Shown in pieces: positions 1 through 10,927 of a stretch of DNA of 64,000 nt. Below the pieces are notes generated by a model. The model had not been told where the DNA came from, ran no database searches, and saw only the letters and a program-made list of their open reading frames with translations. Source of the DNA: Atherinomorus stipes (taxonomy: Eukaryota; Chordata; Actinopteri; Atheriniformes; Atherinidae); contig JALJCO010001220.1 in NCBI GenBank assembly GCA_023101725.1, forward strand, positions 186,001-250,000, written 5' to 3'. The position numbers and the translations under genes are program-made. Positions within the stretch are counted from its first letter, which is position 1. Each line of letters starts with the position of its first letter.

Positions 1-499
1 TTATCAATCACACAGCTATCGGACAAGATGTTAGATAGAATTTGAACCTTTAGGTTTCTGCTGTCCTATCTCATTCAAATCATTGGTCCAGTCTCATCCA
101 TAGGGGCTGACATTCTTGCAAACACTGTGCTGAGATTAGTTGGTGATTTTGAAAGGTTGAGATGGGTTATGTTTCATTTCTTGCACAGTGGAATATGCCA
201 AACTCTGCAGCTCTTCCCAGGTTATTGTTTTTTTTTTTTTTTTTTAAATCGCAGAAGCTACATTAGCAACAGTCCCTGGCAAACAGGCCAGCTTAAACAA
301 TTATTTTCTCAATATGTAGAGCATGGCTGACGAGACAAAGTTAGGACAATACACGGAAGCGACATGCTAATTGATGTGGTTGACGAGTAAATTAAATGGT
401 ACAAATTAAAAGGGGCAAAAGAGCTCCTCCCAAATTAGCTTAATTATGAGAAGCGCAACACTCAGGTGCAGGTAGGTGGAGAAGGCGGAGCTGACATAC
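1..499 (-). other. Part of vegfa intron 6
   Basis: Starts at the exon 6a donor and runs off the window. No cysteine-rich exon 7 reading frame is visible on the minus strand. A run of about 18 T at 228-245 is the only notable feature. Confidence 0.75.
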
Positions 500-574
500 G
501 CATCATGAATTGTTTTGTCACGGTTTTTCTTTCGCTTTCTCTTTTGGCCTTTACCCTTGCCTTTCCGGGATTTT
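500..574 (-). CDS. vegfa: vegfa exon 6a (heparin-binding basic exon)
   Basis: A 75-nt exon after CTCTTGCAG and before the strong donor GTATGT at 499-494. It encodes KSRKGKGKGQKRKRKKNRDK and then TIHD, ending two bases into the next codon. The core GKGKGQKRKRKK is the same as in mammalian exon 6a (72 nt, same phases), which gives longer isoforms tight binding to heparan sulfate. Isoforms that skip it keep the frame, because exon 5 and exon 6a end in the same phase. Confidence 0.95.
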
Positions 575-3500
575 CTGCAAGAGAAAGAGGACAACAACGC
601 AGAAAGATGCCTGAGAGACTGACGAGAGAAATGGACTAATGCGTTAACATCGTAAACTGGTGACAGCTACATCGGGTAACAGCAATCTTTTTTTTTTTTA
701 TTCCTTTTATTTCTAATTAGTTGAGACAATTAGTCATTCAAAAAAAAGGTTGATCTGATTTTTCTTTTAAACTTTTTCTCTCTTTTTTTCCAACTACTGA
801 CTGATTGTATGGGATTACAGCTTGTCATATTATGAGGAAAGCATCAGACATATGCCAGAGTGGACCATATCCCAGTGCTTTCAATGAGGGTTGATGTGCA
901 ATGAAAACATAAATACCAGTTGTTGATGAACAAAAATGTCTCTTAAATGATGAAACAAGCAAGAGACACACCCAGAATTATCCACATATCCTTCAGTTTT
1001 TGAAATGTGATGAATATTGTATGATCTGTGAGAAAATCACTTCATTGCCCGGGTTAGGTTCAAAGGACTTTTCAAAAAGATTGTTTTATAAATCAGTACA
1101 ATGACTCTGCAGAGTGAAACCAATTAGAAGTGTGAGGCTTGCCGTGGGCGGAAATTTCCCAGATGAATTGAGGACAAAAGACTTGGACTTCACCAAACCT
1201 GCATCTTTCAACATATCTGGGTCAACTCTTTAGAGCTGATTCAACTTGTTTCAGAAAAGAGCACAATGAGAACAAACAGAAGTGTGCTTATGAAGCAGAC
1301 ACAAGGGGCTGGATGCATAAACGATGTGTATGCACAACAAGCATGCGCTACTCCCCCTCCCACCACCTTTTTTTTTTACCACGCACAGAGGCTGTTATTT
1401 GTATGGAAGGCATCGTTTCCAATATGTGTGCAAATGTTTTTGTCACTGGGATTTAAACTCAAAAGGTGAGAAATTAAAATAAAAATAATAAAATAATTTA
1501 AAAGGTCCCTTCTTTAGAGACACCCCTTCACTTTCAATGCTTGCTGTATATCTATTTGTAAAGGTAGAAATTCAAGCTGGTGTGCATGCCTGCAATTTTG
1601 CGACGACTGGAATTTTTTAAGATCGGAATTATAAATAAGACAAAAAATATATGAATGCCTTTGTGCACAAATGCAGGTGAGTTACAAATCTATACATAAC
1701 TTTATGCATCTGGCCCCTGGTGTTTCACAGGTGCAGAAGTCTGACAATGCGTGGCTCCCTTAGTAGCATATTACTATTTTTGCTATTATACACAACAACA
1801 TAAATATTTCTAAGTCTGTATTGGGAATGTATGGTGAACACAATGTACATTAATTCTGATTCTTACATGTGGAAGACAGTTTTTCTGCCATAATAAACCA
1901 GATTTTAGTACAAACTCTACATAGACCAAGTAACTTCCATTACTAAGAAATCAAGAGCTTGGAAGAAAACCAAAACCAAACAACAAACAAACAATAAATA
2001 CCGTAGCAGGTTAGATTAAAGAACAAGGTGTATCTTTGCCCTCATTCACGTCTGTTCTCTGCATGTTTTCCTTGGGAAAACTAAAAGCAATTTTTGTATA
2101 AAATTTGGTGCACAAGCTGCATTAGTTGCTGGAAATACTACAAGTTGGCACTTTCTCTGAATGAACCGAATTTTGAGTAAAATCCTTTTTGTGTTTGTGC
2201 CTCTCCCTCCACCTGCTCACTGCAATACCACATAGATGGGCAAAGCAGACATCAGTGTCATGACAATATTATGGTTTTTCAACAGTGGCTCTTTTGGGGT
2301 TTTGCTAAAGCTATTTGCTTGCATTAGCATGTTGATGTCAAGAAGCAATTATGTTCAACTGTTCAGTGTCCTGGTTTAGTGGGTTAGCGTGTTAACAATC
2401 ACTAGTTGGCAATTGTCAAAGCAATTTTGAGTCAATGAAGGTTTTTTTTTTTTTTTTTTTAAATGGGCAGTCAAGACATCACGTTATTACAATTTATCCT
2501 CAGCAAACCATGTGAACATGTGTCCCAACTTTCATGGCTACTGATGACCACAACCAGTTAAGATTTTTCACCATGAGCAACACAATAAAGTAAGAGCCAA
2601 TGTACACTACAGTTAGGATTAATCCTCAAAGACCATTTGTATTGAATGTAGTAAAATTCAACTGCTGCGAAGAATTTTTCTGTCTGGACAAATTGATGGA
2701 CTGGCTGACAAACTAATGACACTGCCCTCCAATTGGTCCGTGTGCTAGCATAACAAAAAACTATGTTTTGCCTTTACAAGGAAACAGAATGTATTTAATC
2801 ATAGAGTAACATAAAGAGTAGGAAGTCCCAGATGGAGTCCAACCAAAACACCAACTGATCAACGAAACAGGATGTGTGTAAATCTAAAGACTTCCTCTTA
2901 ATTGTCAGAGATCAGGTCCAGTTTCTTTGGGGACGTTGACAGTTTACTAGTTTCATAACCTCTGCAGGATGACTCACCCTGACAGGCTCGAGGACCTGAG
3001 AGGTTAGCAACCAGTGATAAAACTAACATGAACATATGAAAGCCTCAGAAACAGAAGTTGAATGACCTCCAGGACCATTGCTTTGTAGAAGCACGCCACC
3101 AAAGCCAGACTCGTAAACAGTTGAGACAAGGTTAAAGAGAAGGTCTCAAAGCTGAGCCTTATCTATATGACAGACGACCTGACATAAAACCAAAATACGG
3201 CCGACAACAACAGCCACGCAATGGAAAAATATTAACGACTTCTTTGCAGAGGGGGATTAAAGGGTTTTAATGACCCTTACAACATCGACTCAATGTTGCA
3301 GGGGAAGGGAGGATCACTCAAGGGAGGACCATGAACTGAGAAGTTTAACAGGTCTTCAAGAACACTTATCTATATCAGAGCAATTAGAAGCAAGAGTAAC
3401 AGACATCCAATGGGATGGAAACAGGTAAGAAGAGAGGGGAGGAATGTAAAGATGAGATAAAAAGGAAAGGGCAATGACCTCATCAAGTGTCACTCATTCA

Positions 3501-6500
3501 CCTGATGATTTAGTTTGTATTCCCCTTGTTGATCGGCTGAATGCAGCACACTTATTCATGCCTTAGATGAGATGATCACATGTAACTCGTCCACGGAGGT
3601 TGTAATTAATATTTCATGTGCTTTGAGTGAATTTGTGTGCATCTATTTCAAAGGACGATGTGAAACAGGAACGAGTGAAAAAAATATCACCCAGATTAAT
3701 TATGAGTGGGTAGAGTAGTATATTAAGGGAGCTTATTTGCGAGGCAATATAACATCTCAAGTCCCCTTTGCCCCCCCTCCCTTATTATCCCAAATCTCCA
3801 TGCAGAAAGAGCTGCTGTACTCACTTTTCTTTCGGTTCTTTCACTTCTGTCTTTGACCTGAAAGCCACAAAAAAACATGACATTAGATCACAGCATGCCA
3901 ACTGTTCGCTGGTAAACAGATACGCATCAGGACCATCAGAGACCAAAGACTGATTATCAGCATGGGTGGGCTCACATTAATCTTCTCAAATCATGTTATG
4001 TCATCATCCTTTACTAGAAACTGTAATCAAACTTGCTCTCACTTTCAAATGCCTGGCTCACTAAATAATACAGAGTTGGGAAATATTATGGTAGACACAA
4101 TACACAGTTACACAGAGTGGTGTGTGTTCAATGATGGATATACACATGCATACAAACACGTCTACAATAGAAAGTTGTTAGGTTCGTTTCACTTCTCGTA
4201 CATGTGACAGTTCTTGCCGATAAAGGAGTGTGGAGCAATAAATCTGCTGGCACATTCTACAGGTGACAGTTTGCCAAAAGTCTTGGGAAACAATGTTTCT
4301 TTCAAGATGGTCACAGACTCGCAGCCAAGTTTCTATCTGACAGGGAAAACTGTACAAATGGTGAGCTGCAGAATGAACCATAACTAAAGGTAACTGATAT
4401 CTCCTGCTCCAGACATAAACTATCTGCATCCTCTGCCAAAGCCAATATCCAAATTAGCAGTTTTCAGGTAAGTAACCTAGATTTGCACAGAAATGTAAAG
4501 GGTTGCGTCTCACCACAATGTTACAGAAGACTGCTTGCTAGCTTCGTTTACCTTATCGTGCTGTACGGTAAACAAATAGAAAGAAAAACTGCAATAATCA
4601 AAACTGTTTGAAATCAAAATAGCTACATTAAATTAAAGGTAAATAATAAAATAAACTAAAGCACTTACCATAAAGGGAAAGCTAATCATATAATTATAAT
4701 AATAATGATAATAATAATAATAAATTTTATTTGTATGGCACACTTTAAAATCTAACGACATCTTACAGTGCTTAATTTAATGGGATATGTGATCATTAAT
4801 TACAATTGGTTTTCTATTCATCAGCAAAAATAAATCTGAAGCAGTGTTTTAAAAAGCTGAATAAAAAGACAATGTACAGTGTGACCATAGGTGGCAGTAT
4901 AAAGTATTTTGCTAGGTTGTTTTAATTCAGTAGAATAAGTAGGTGTCCTAATTGGAAACAGGGGAAAGAAACAACTGCAGTGGACAAAAAGAGGAAAAGA
5001 AGCAGAACTTTTCTTCAGGAATTACTTTAATCGCTAAATTTATTGAATAGGATGTATCTGGGAAGATGCTGGAAGATTATTTGGATATTCGTGGATATTT
5101 TTTCCATTATGTAAAGCTTACTTTCATTTTTTTCTTTTACACAACTTCTTAACACAATTAAACTTTTAAATTTAATAAATTAAAGCTATATTAGTTTTCT
5201 TTTTCCTCAAAAAGACTCTTTAATGCTGTACTTGGATACAGCTATTGTCATGATGTGTTTAGATTCATATCCATTGCTGTTATTGTTGATAACAGTTGCA
5301 TTATTTGCTCAACTGCTGTTGTACAGCTGATGGTTGTAACATCATACTTTTTTTTTAACAACTTTTTTCAAATATAAAAAACATTTACTAAATTCTATAT
5401 TTTTTGAGAACTGAATTAGTCTGAAAATTTTAAAAAGAGGTTTTTAGACTGATTACAGTGTTTACAGTTAAATGGGAATCTGTTGATTAAATACTACTTT
5501 TTGACAGCTGTATTAGACTGACATTTCTTAAAAGTCAAAGGCTTGGACAAACAAACTGGTGTAGTTTCCCTGCAGAGAAAGTTTAAAGTTTCAACAAACT
5601 GCACAAATGAGAGTCATAAAGCCACAACTGAGCAAGTAAACTGAACCCTCAGCCAGTTCCGCTGTCATCCCTGCAATATTTGTTTTCTTGTTAGACTTTC
5701 CTGAAATGAGGGAGGATGATATGTGTCCCCTCTGAGCTGCTGCGTCACAGCCCAGTGCTCTGCCACTGTAATGATCTGACTTCAACAACAGTCCAGCAGG
5801 AAGCAACACGAGCTCAAGGACAGCTGACAGCCCAGTTAATGATTAACTGGGATCAGGTCATCATTTCTTGGAGATGATGTTGCTTGTTTCACTTTTGGGC
5901 ACGTTCAATTTTTATGGGAGTGGTAAAATGTCAAATCCTAAATAAACTTCAGTTTAAAAGCCACCATACAGTGAGTTTATCAACTTAGGACAAAGAAGTG
6001 CCAGGTTATTATAATTAAAGATTATGCGCTTAAGTTAATAAAGCTTATAGTATTAAATCAAGTACTCTCAGTCCCTTTGGAGCAGCTAATCAGGGACAGC
6101 TTGCCCTGACAGGGAATCAAACTCCTGATCCACCCTAACATCCGGAAATACTGGATGGTGGAGGTATGGAATTGCCTTTCAGATAAAACGTTGAGCTGAA
6201 GTACAGCAGGTATAACTAAAGTACACATGTAGCTTTTATGAGTAACCTTAAAAGTGTCCAACTTGCAGCTGCTTATCTTGCATTTCTCTTTTTTTTTACA
6301 GTAACAATTCGAGCCAGATCTACTTAACAGCACCTGTTTCTCACCCTGAACGTATCGGTGCCCTCTGAATGTCAAATCGAACAGCAGATATCTCCTGATT
6401 GATGGACGGCAATAAAAAAAAAAGTCACAAGACTTCTTAGAGATCGATAACAGAGGCAATCGCACCTGAGGTATGCGGTTACAGGAAGGACCTGGACATG

Positions 6501-6744
6501 CCACAGATCCTGAGCTATGCTGTGGAATGAGGACGAAATTCAAAACATGGAGGATGCCTGCTGCGATATGTCTAAACATGCTCAGAAAAAGCATCAGCAA
6601 AGTGAAAGAAGCTGAGATAAGATGGAAATCTTTATGATTTGCATCTGTTGAATGTGTCAGAGGGAAAGCTGAAAACAATAACTTTACATGACATGTTTGG
6701 CCAACCTCTGCTCTGCTACACAATAGTGCAGTAATTTGCTTTGC

Positions 6745-6782
<38 letters not shown>

Positions 6783-9700
6783 CAAGAGTGTGACCTTGGT
6801 TTCTTACCTACACTCACATGCGCTGTGTTCTGTAAAACTCATGAAAATGTCATTTTGTTGCCTTTGGGGTTTTATTCTTTTAATCTGCAAAGAAAAGGAG
6901 AAATTTTTACAAAGAGGAAAAAGTCACATTTGTCAGATTATTTAACCTTCGGGCATGTTTCAAATTCAGCTTTCTGTAAATTCAAGGTCTAAGGAGCAAG
7001 TTTCATTCTCTCTGCAGTGTGTCTGCTAACTTTAGATGATGTAGGAATTTACATAAATTCTTCCACCCCACTCCTCGGATGATTAGATGGTTCAAGGCCA
7101 TCCGACCAATCAGGAGCTGGGAGCAGCCAACTCCTGATCAGCTGATAACCTCTACTTTAGCTAATCATGTGTGAGAAGAGGAGGAGGAAGAGGGGGCAGA
7201 AAAGAAGCAAGCATGAAGATGATAACAGTGAAATGTTGTTAGTGAGATTTGCTGTCATCTTTTAGTTTAACGGGCCATCATAATCTCATAAAAAAAAAGG
7301 GATTTAAAACTATAAGTGCAAAGTTCAAGAGCTCTTTGTTCCTTACTGGACACATTTAATCTCCTTCAGGGCAGATCTTGCACATTTTTTACCTGTTAGT
7401 CATCCACAATGATGCAAGCTGATCCTAATAAAAGGTTAAACGGAAACTGGAAAAGCTGACCTTTTCTGAATCCCCAAATCTTACACCTAAGCGGCTCTTA
7501 AACCAAGCAGACTTGCGCATTTGAGCCCTTAATGTGACATTTGCACAAAAACCTAAACTATTTATGTGCCCAATTAGGTAACATGCAAATTTCATAGGTC
7601 ACTGTTGAGGGAAAATGATGTATTACTGTAAAAGCAAACAAACAAACACAAAACACAGCTGACCTCCATTGTTACGTTATAGGTGGCTGTTGGTGTGCAT
7701 TGCATGGACTCGTCTAAGCAGCAGCCAGCACAACGCTTTAACACCACACAGGATGGGATGAAGATGTGCTCCACCTCTTCCGGGTACTCCTGAAGAATTT
7801 CCACCAGCAGCTCTCGAGGCTGACACAAACTCTTGTTGTACACCTCCATTAAAGGGATCACTGGGAGACAGAGCAACAGGGAACAGTTAGAAAATGGCAG
7901 TGGAGGTCCAGTTTCAATCACTCACTTTTGAACAGATTCTCCAACAACAACAGACACCTAAACAGAGATCTGGATAAAATACTGGCTGGCACACAAGAGT
8001 CAAAAGAAATGGAAAGCAAACAAAACATAAACATGCACACACAATTTAATTCCCTTTGTCCAATTCAAAAGCACTTGGTTTACATAAGCTAACAAAGACT
8101 GGCCTACTTTGACAAACACTTACATAATTTCTCATTGACATTAACAAATTATATCTTGACCCCCATCAGCTGCACAAAACTTGAATGTCACCTTATTTCT
8201 ATGCTCTGTCTCTGGCTTGTTGCCATTCACCTCGTCTACAGTTGCACCATAACAGTCTGCTTTTTCACCTCAAGTCCAGTCTCACCCCCCACCTCCCATG
8301 TCTGTATCTTTGCAGGAGTTCTGCTCTTGAGAAAGATATTAGCACACAGACTGACAACACCTCTGAAACATCACAGAGGCCACGAGTGAGGCTGAAACAG
8401 ACCCACTCTGACGGGCCTCTGGGAAGCCAAGCCAAACACACTGAGCCTGAGCAATATCAAGAAGTTCAGCTTATGATTGTCCAAATTAGATTGGGCAACG
8501 CTGGGGTTGTGCAAAATGAATTTATGGACCAAGATGGTGACATTCCATTCTAATATAGAGTCTGGTGACCACATTTCCCCTAGCTTAACCTCAAGTGAGC
8601 ACATTCAGCGGATGAGATTTAAGGTGGAAACTGTGGAAACTTCATTTACAATGAAAAAAAAGGAAAAAAAAACCCTCTGAGGGGGATAAATCTCTGCAGG
8701 GTCAAGCGACAAAGACGTCCACTAGGGGGCGATAATTTCCCTTTAATGTCAAGGTGAAATTCAAACCAGCCCTCTCTGTTTGGCTGTGTGCCAAGCAGTG
8801 AGCCCAGTGCAGACTGTATTCCCACGGTGCCCTGAGGGACACCTACCGTCATGTGGACCTCTCTCTGTTTCCTTCGGTATGTGGGCACTCTGTAAGGGGG
8901 AAAAAAAGCGTGCTGTTAGTTATAGTATATTGTGCAAGAAGTCAGTAAAACTCAGCCCTCGTCCTCTACTCATTCAGTTGTGCAAACGATGTTTGCATTT
9001 TGACATTTCTGTTGACCATTGCCAAAACTTGAAAACCACAAAACATAGCTTATCTGAGTTGGCCCAGCACACAACATAAGTGGTCATGGGAGTCACATGC
9101 ACAGGCCCACTCCATGTTAGAAACACTGAAAAATAATGTAATAGTCTTGCAAGTATATTTCTGAATTTTCATTCTGATGAAAACAAGGGTTCACTACTTA
9201 ACTATAATTCTGAACTTCTGTTTATGTTTGTAGCCAACTATGTGCAGCTTAGAAGTCCTTATATGGCCAAGCATTTGAGCAAAGGTACAATGTGCCAAAG
9301 AAGCTGACTTATGCTCTGCCTCATCAGCTACGTGGCAAAGCTTCATAAACTTAGTAATTGCTTTGTTGGTTTTGTTTCAGTTTCCAAACATTTCATGTGT
9401 GGCTTCGCAGCCTCTTGGCAACACGGATTAATAACCGTTGCCATTAAAACCATTAAGAATGTCAGCCTGCTCCTCACAGGGGGTAGCTGTCACCGCACCA
9501 GAGGGGCCGCGGGATTTTTTGGCAACTTTCCATTTTGTTCGTTACGCACAAGGCTCTGTCGTCCTCATCCCACCATCCCCCCCACCCCCTAAACACATAC
9601 ACACACCCTTTCTCCTATTCACTCAGAAGCGCGCGCAACTCGCGCAATACCTCGCCAATATTGCATGAGACCTGCTCCTGTGGCTCCCGGCATGCGCTGA

Positions 9701-10927
9701 ATGAGTCGGCGTTCTGAGGGAAGACCTCGATTCAATTCCTTAATGAAAAGTTTGGGGGGGAAAGAAAAAGGGGGAAAAAAAAAAAAAAAAGGTTGGGTTG
9801 TGAGCAGGCTCCGCCCCCTTCTGGTGGCGTGAGAGGGTCCAACCTTGTGGGCTGAGAGACCCCAGCCCCCCAAAACACTAGGCTATATACTGTATTATTA
9901 ATGGAGGGGTGTCAAGCTGCGAACGCAGGCCCTTTAACCAAGTGATGATATGTCGACAGATAAATAAGCAATAGAAGCGTCATACTGATACTGTTTGGCG
10001 CTGATAGTGTGACTCAGCCATTATGAAATTACCCGATTACTAAAATAAACAGTTTATTAGACTCTGGAGAGGAGCCACATTTCGTTCAGTTGAGAATTAG
10101 ATGCGTGAGAGCGGAAGTTACAGCCTAAAACATGGGAGAAATCAAAGGCGCTATTTGCGCTTTAAGAGTTAGAAATGATCTTTCAAAGTCCAATCATATC
10201 GCAGGAAAATACGCAGCCTCCTGAGGTACTGTGTTTCTGTTTTTTCCCACCTTGAAACCTTTGCTCAACACCGTTCAGCACTTGATTAATGATTATATAG
10301 AAGGAAAAAAAGATTTCCACGTGCTTCTAGCCACCCGTTAAAATGATCCAGCTCACCAGATCAATCTTTGAAGTCACGATCGGTTTGTGCAGAAAACTAA
10401 TAGTAAATGTCACTTTTAAAAACTAGAGCCTCTCTCTCTCTCAGAGGAGCAGGCGAACCACGAGCCGCCTCAGAGCCGGGAGTGAACCTGTTCACATGTC
10501 CTGATTCAGAATGGAGCCACTGCGCCTTTAAAGCGTAATAATATCTCCAAGGTGGTTTTAGAGCAGGCCTGCTATCACCCAGCGTCAAACTTCTCAACAT
10601 TATTATTTTTTTTAAATTATCATTTATGCTAGATTTGGATAACCAAAAACGCACCACCCACGACTACGTGGGTTCGGTTTATACAGTGTCAGCTTTGCGT
10701 AATGGCTGTTTAAATCTCTCCAAAGCCACTAAACATTTCAGCTTGTTTAAACATGAGCGGTGACCTAGCCAGACGAAAGACAAGGACAAGCTACACATTA
10801 ATGACCACTGACTACACCAAATAGAGATCGATTGATTCCCATAGGTCCAGTTTACTCTCAGGAACACACTCACCTTGACAGCTGACAGCGTCAAAAATAA
10901 TAGTGTCAAACTGTCAATAAAGTTCAT
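500..10927 (-). CDS. vegfa: Vascular endothelial growth factor A, exons 1-6 (3' exons outside window)
   Basis: Secreted dimeric ligand of VEGF receptor tyrosine kinases that drives growth of blood vessels. I read the coding sequence as the join 10927-10874, 8889-8847, 7860-7664, 6884-6808, 3857-3825 and 574-500, all with GT/AG borders and compatible phases. It gives 159 codons plus two bases. Residues 1-18 or so are a hydrophobic signal peptide; residues 33-123 are the VEGF/PDGF domain with all eight knot cysteines (45, 70, 76, 79, 80, 87, 121, 123) at mammalian spacing; N94-V-T matches the conserved glycosylation site. Residues 136-159 are the basic exon-6a segment. Exons 7 and 8, which encode the cysteine-rich heparin-binding tail, are absent and should lie left of position 1. 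Adding the usual 50 residues gives about 210. Of the two teleost copies I favour vegfab, because the knot is divergent and exon 6a is retained; this is inference. Confidence 0.95.
575..3824 (-). other. vegfa intron 5
   Basis: A 3.25-kb intron. AT-rich, with poly-T tracts at about 688-699 and 2443-2460. No additional exon with VEGF similarity and no clear transposon were seen. Confidence 0.8.
3825..3857 (-). CDS. vegfa: vegfa exon 5 (short linker exon)
   Basis: A 33-nt exon between the GGCTTTCAG acceptor and the donor GTGAGT at 3824-3819. Read in phase from exon 4 it encodes R-SKTEVKEPKE and two bases of a lysine codon that exon 6 completes. Mammalian exon 5 is 30 nt, has the same phases and encodes a similar charged linker. 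This stretch normally contains the plasmin cleavage area separating the receptor-binding core from the matrix-binding tail. Confidence 0.9.
4693..4775 (-). repeat. Retroposon 3' tail, reverse orientation
   Basis: ATA/AAT-rich tract followed by AAATTTTATTTGTATGGCAC. This is the reverse complement of the GTGC..TATAAATAAA..(ATT)n tail shared by fish LINEs and SINEs. Only the tail is recognisable. Confidence 0.45.
6747..6779. repeat. (TG)n microsatellite in vegfa intron 4
   Basis: About 16 uninterrupted TG units. In the gene's sense this is a (CA)n tract starting about 28 nt downstream of the exon 4 donor, where CA repeats can bind hnRNP L and influence splicing. Confidence 0.95.
6808..6884 (-). 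CDS. vegfa: vegfa exon 4 (end of knot domain)
   Basis: The length is 77 nt, identical to mammalian exon 4. It follows TTTGCAG and precedes the donor GTAAGA at 6807-6802. It encodes IKRIKPQRQQ, then MSFTEHSACEC and the first two bases of an arginine codon. It supplies the last two knot cysteines. R101 and K103 match human VEGFR2-contact residues R82 and K84, while human H86 is Q105 here. A (TG)n microsatellite begins about 28 bases beyond the donor. Confidence 0.96.
6885..7663 (-). other. vegfa intron 3
   Basis: A 779-nt intron between exons 3 and 4. The pyrimidine-rich CTCCTTTTCTTTGCAG acceptor lies at its 3' end. Nothing else distinctive is visible. Confidence 0.8.
7664..7860 (-). CDS. vegfa: vegfa exon 3 (core of cystine-knot domain)
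   Basis: The length is 197 nt, exactly that of mammalian VEGFA exon 3. It follows a CTCCCAG acceptor and ends phase 0 before GTCAGC, a weaker donor than those of the other exons. It encodes VIPLMEVY through NVTME with six of the eight knot cysteines, including RCAGCC. Acidic residues D82 and E83 match human D63 and E64 of the VEGFR1 contact. The position of human E67 is Q86 here, and the usual N after GCC is L81. Confidence 0.97.
7861..8846 (-). other. vegfa intron 2
   Basis: A 986-nt intron between exons 2 and 3. Several short open frames cross it on both strands but none resembles a known protein. Confidence 0.8.
8847..8889 (-). CDS. vegfa: vegfa exon 2 (mature N-terminus)
   Basis: A 43-nt exon, absent from simple ORF scans because it is so short. 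It follows a strong pyrimidine tract and TTACAG acceptor at 8895-8890 and precedes the donor GTAGGT at 8846-8841. It encodes SAHIPKETERGPHD plus one base, so phase 1 matches the phase of exon 3. The AHIPKE string is typical of fish VEGF-A just after the signal peptide. Mammalian exon 2 is 52 nt with the same phases. Confidence 0.92.
10010..10016. promoter_or_regulatory. AP-1 consensus in vegfa intron 1
   Basis: TGACTCA, the consensus AP-1 site, lies about 860 nt into intron 1. VEGFA is a known AP-1 target in mammals, but function here is only inferred. Confidence 0.2.
10318..10323. promoter_or_regulatory. CACGTG E-box in vegfa intron 1
   Basis: Palindromic CACGTG, a site for bHLH factors such as USF or MYC and compatible with the HIF core RCGTG. 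It lies about 350 bp from the TACGTGGG motif in the same intron. A six-base match is weak evidence. Confidence 0.2.
10665..10672 (+). promoter_or_regulatory. Candidate hypoxia-response element in intron 1
   Basis: TACGTGGG, identical to the core of the functional HIF-1 site in the human VEGFA promoter. Here it lies in intron 1, about 200 nt inside the intron, on the strand opposite to the gene. HIF elements act in either orientation. The 8-mer could also occur by chance. Confidence 0.4.
10874..10927 (-). CDS. vegfa: vegfa exon 1 coding part (signal peptide)
   Basis: The ATG at 10927-10925 sits in a good context (CACCATGA) and is the first in-frame ATG after an upstream in-frame TGA. It encodes 18 residues, MNFIDSLTLLFLTLSAVK, a typical VEGF-A signal peptide beginning MNF. 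The exon ends in phase 0 before the donor GTGAGT at 10873-10868. Mammalian exon 1 also ends in phase 0, after 22 codons. Confidence 0.93.

Larger units (their letters stand above)
3858..6807 (-). other. vegfa intron 4
   Basis: A 2.95-kb intron. It holds the (TG)n tract next to exon 4, an ATA/AAT-rich repeat tail near 4.7 kb, and a 221-codon open frame at 6058-6723 that has no recognisable domain. Confidence 0.8.
8890..10873 (-). other. vegfa intron 1
   Basis: A 1.98-kb intron, as expected for the regulatory first intron of VEGF-A. It contains a CpG-richer patch at about 9480-9850, a poly-A run near 9776-9790, and the candidate AP-1, E-box and TACGTGGG sites listed separately. Confidence 0.8.

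Noticed and set aside
4178..4429. Cysteine-containing 83-codon frame (TCRMCQQIYC) in vegfa intron 4, considered as a VEGF exon 7 or a zinc finger
   Set aside because: Spacing does not fit the VEGF C-terminal domain or a C2H2 finger, and it lies between exons 4 and 5, where exon 7 cannot be.
5670..5700. Exon-like piece with a TTTCAG acceptor, first considered as vegfa exon 5
   Set aside because: No good donor and no charged-linker similarity. The 3825-3857 exon fits phase, length and sequence much better.
6058..6723. 221-codon open frame on the minus strand, the longest in the window
   Set aside because: It lies inside vegfa intron 4, has no domain, signal or repeat pattern, and its composition looks like translated non-coding DNA.
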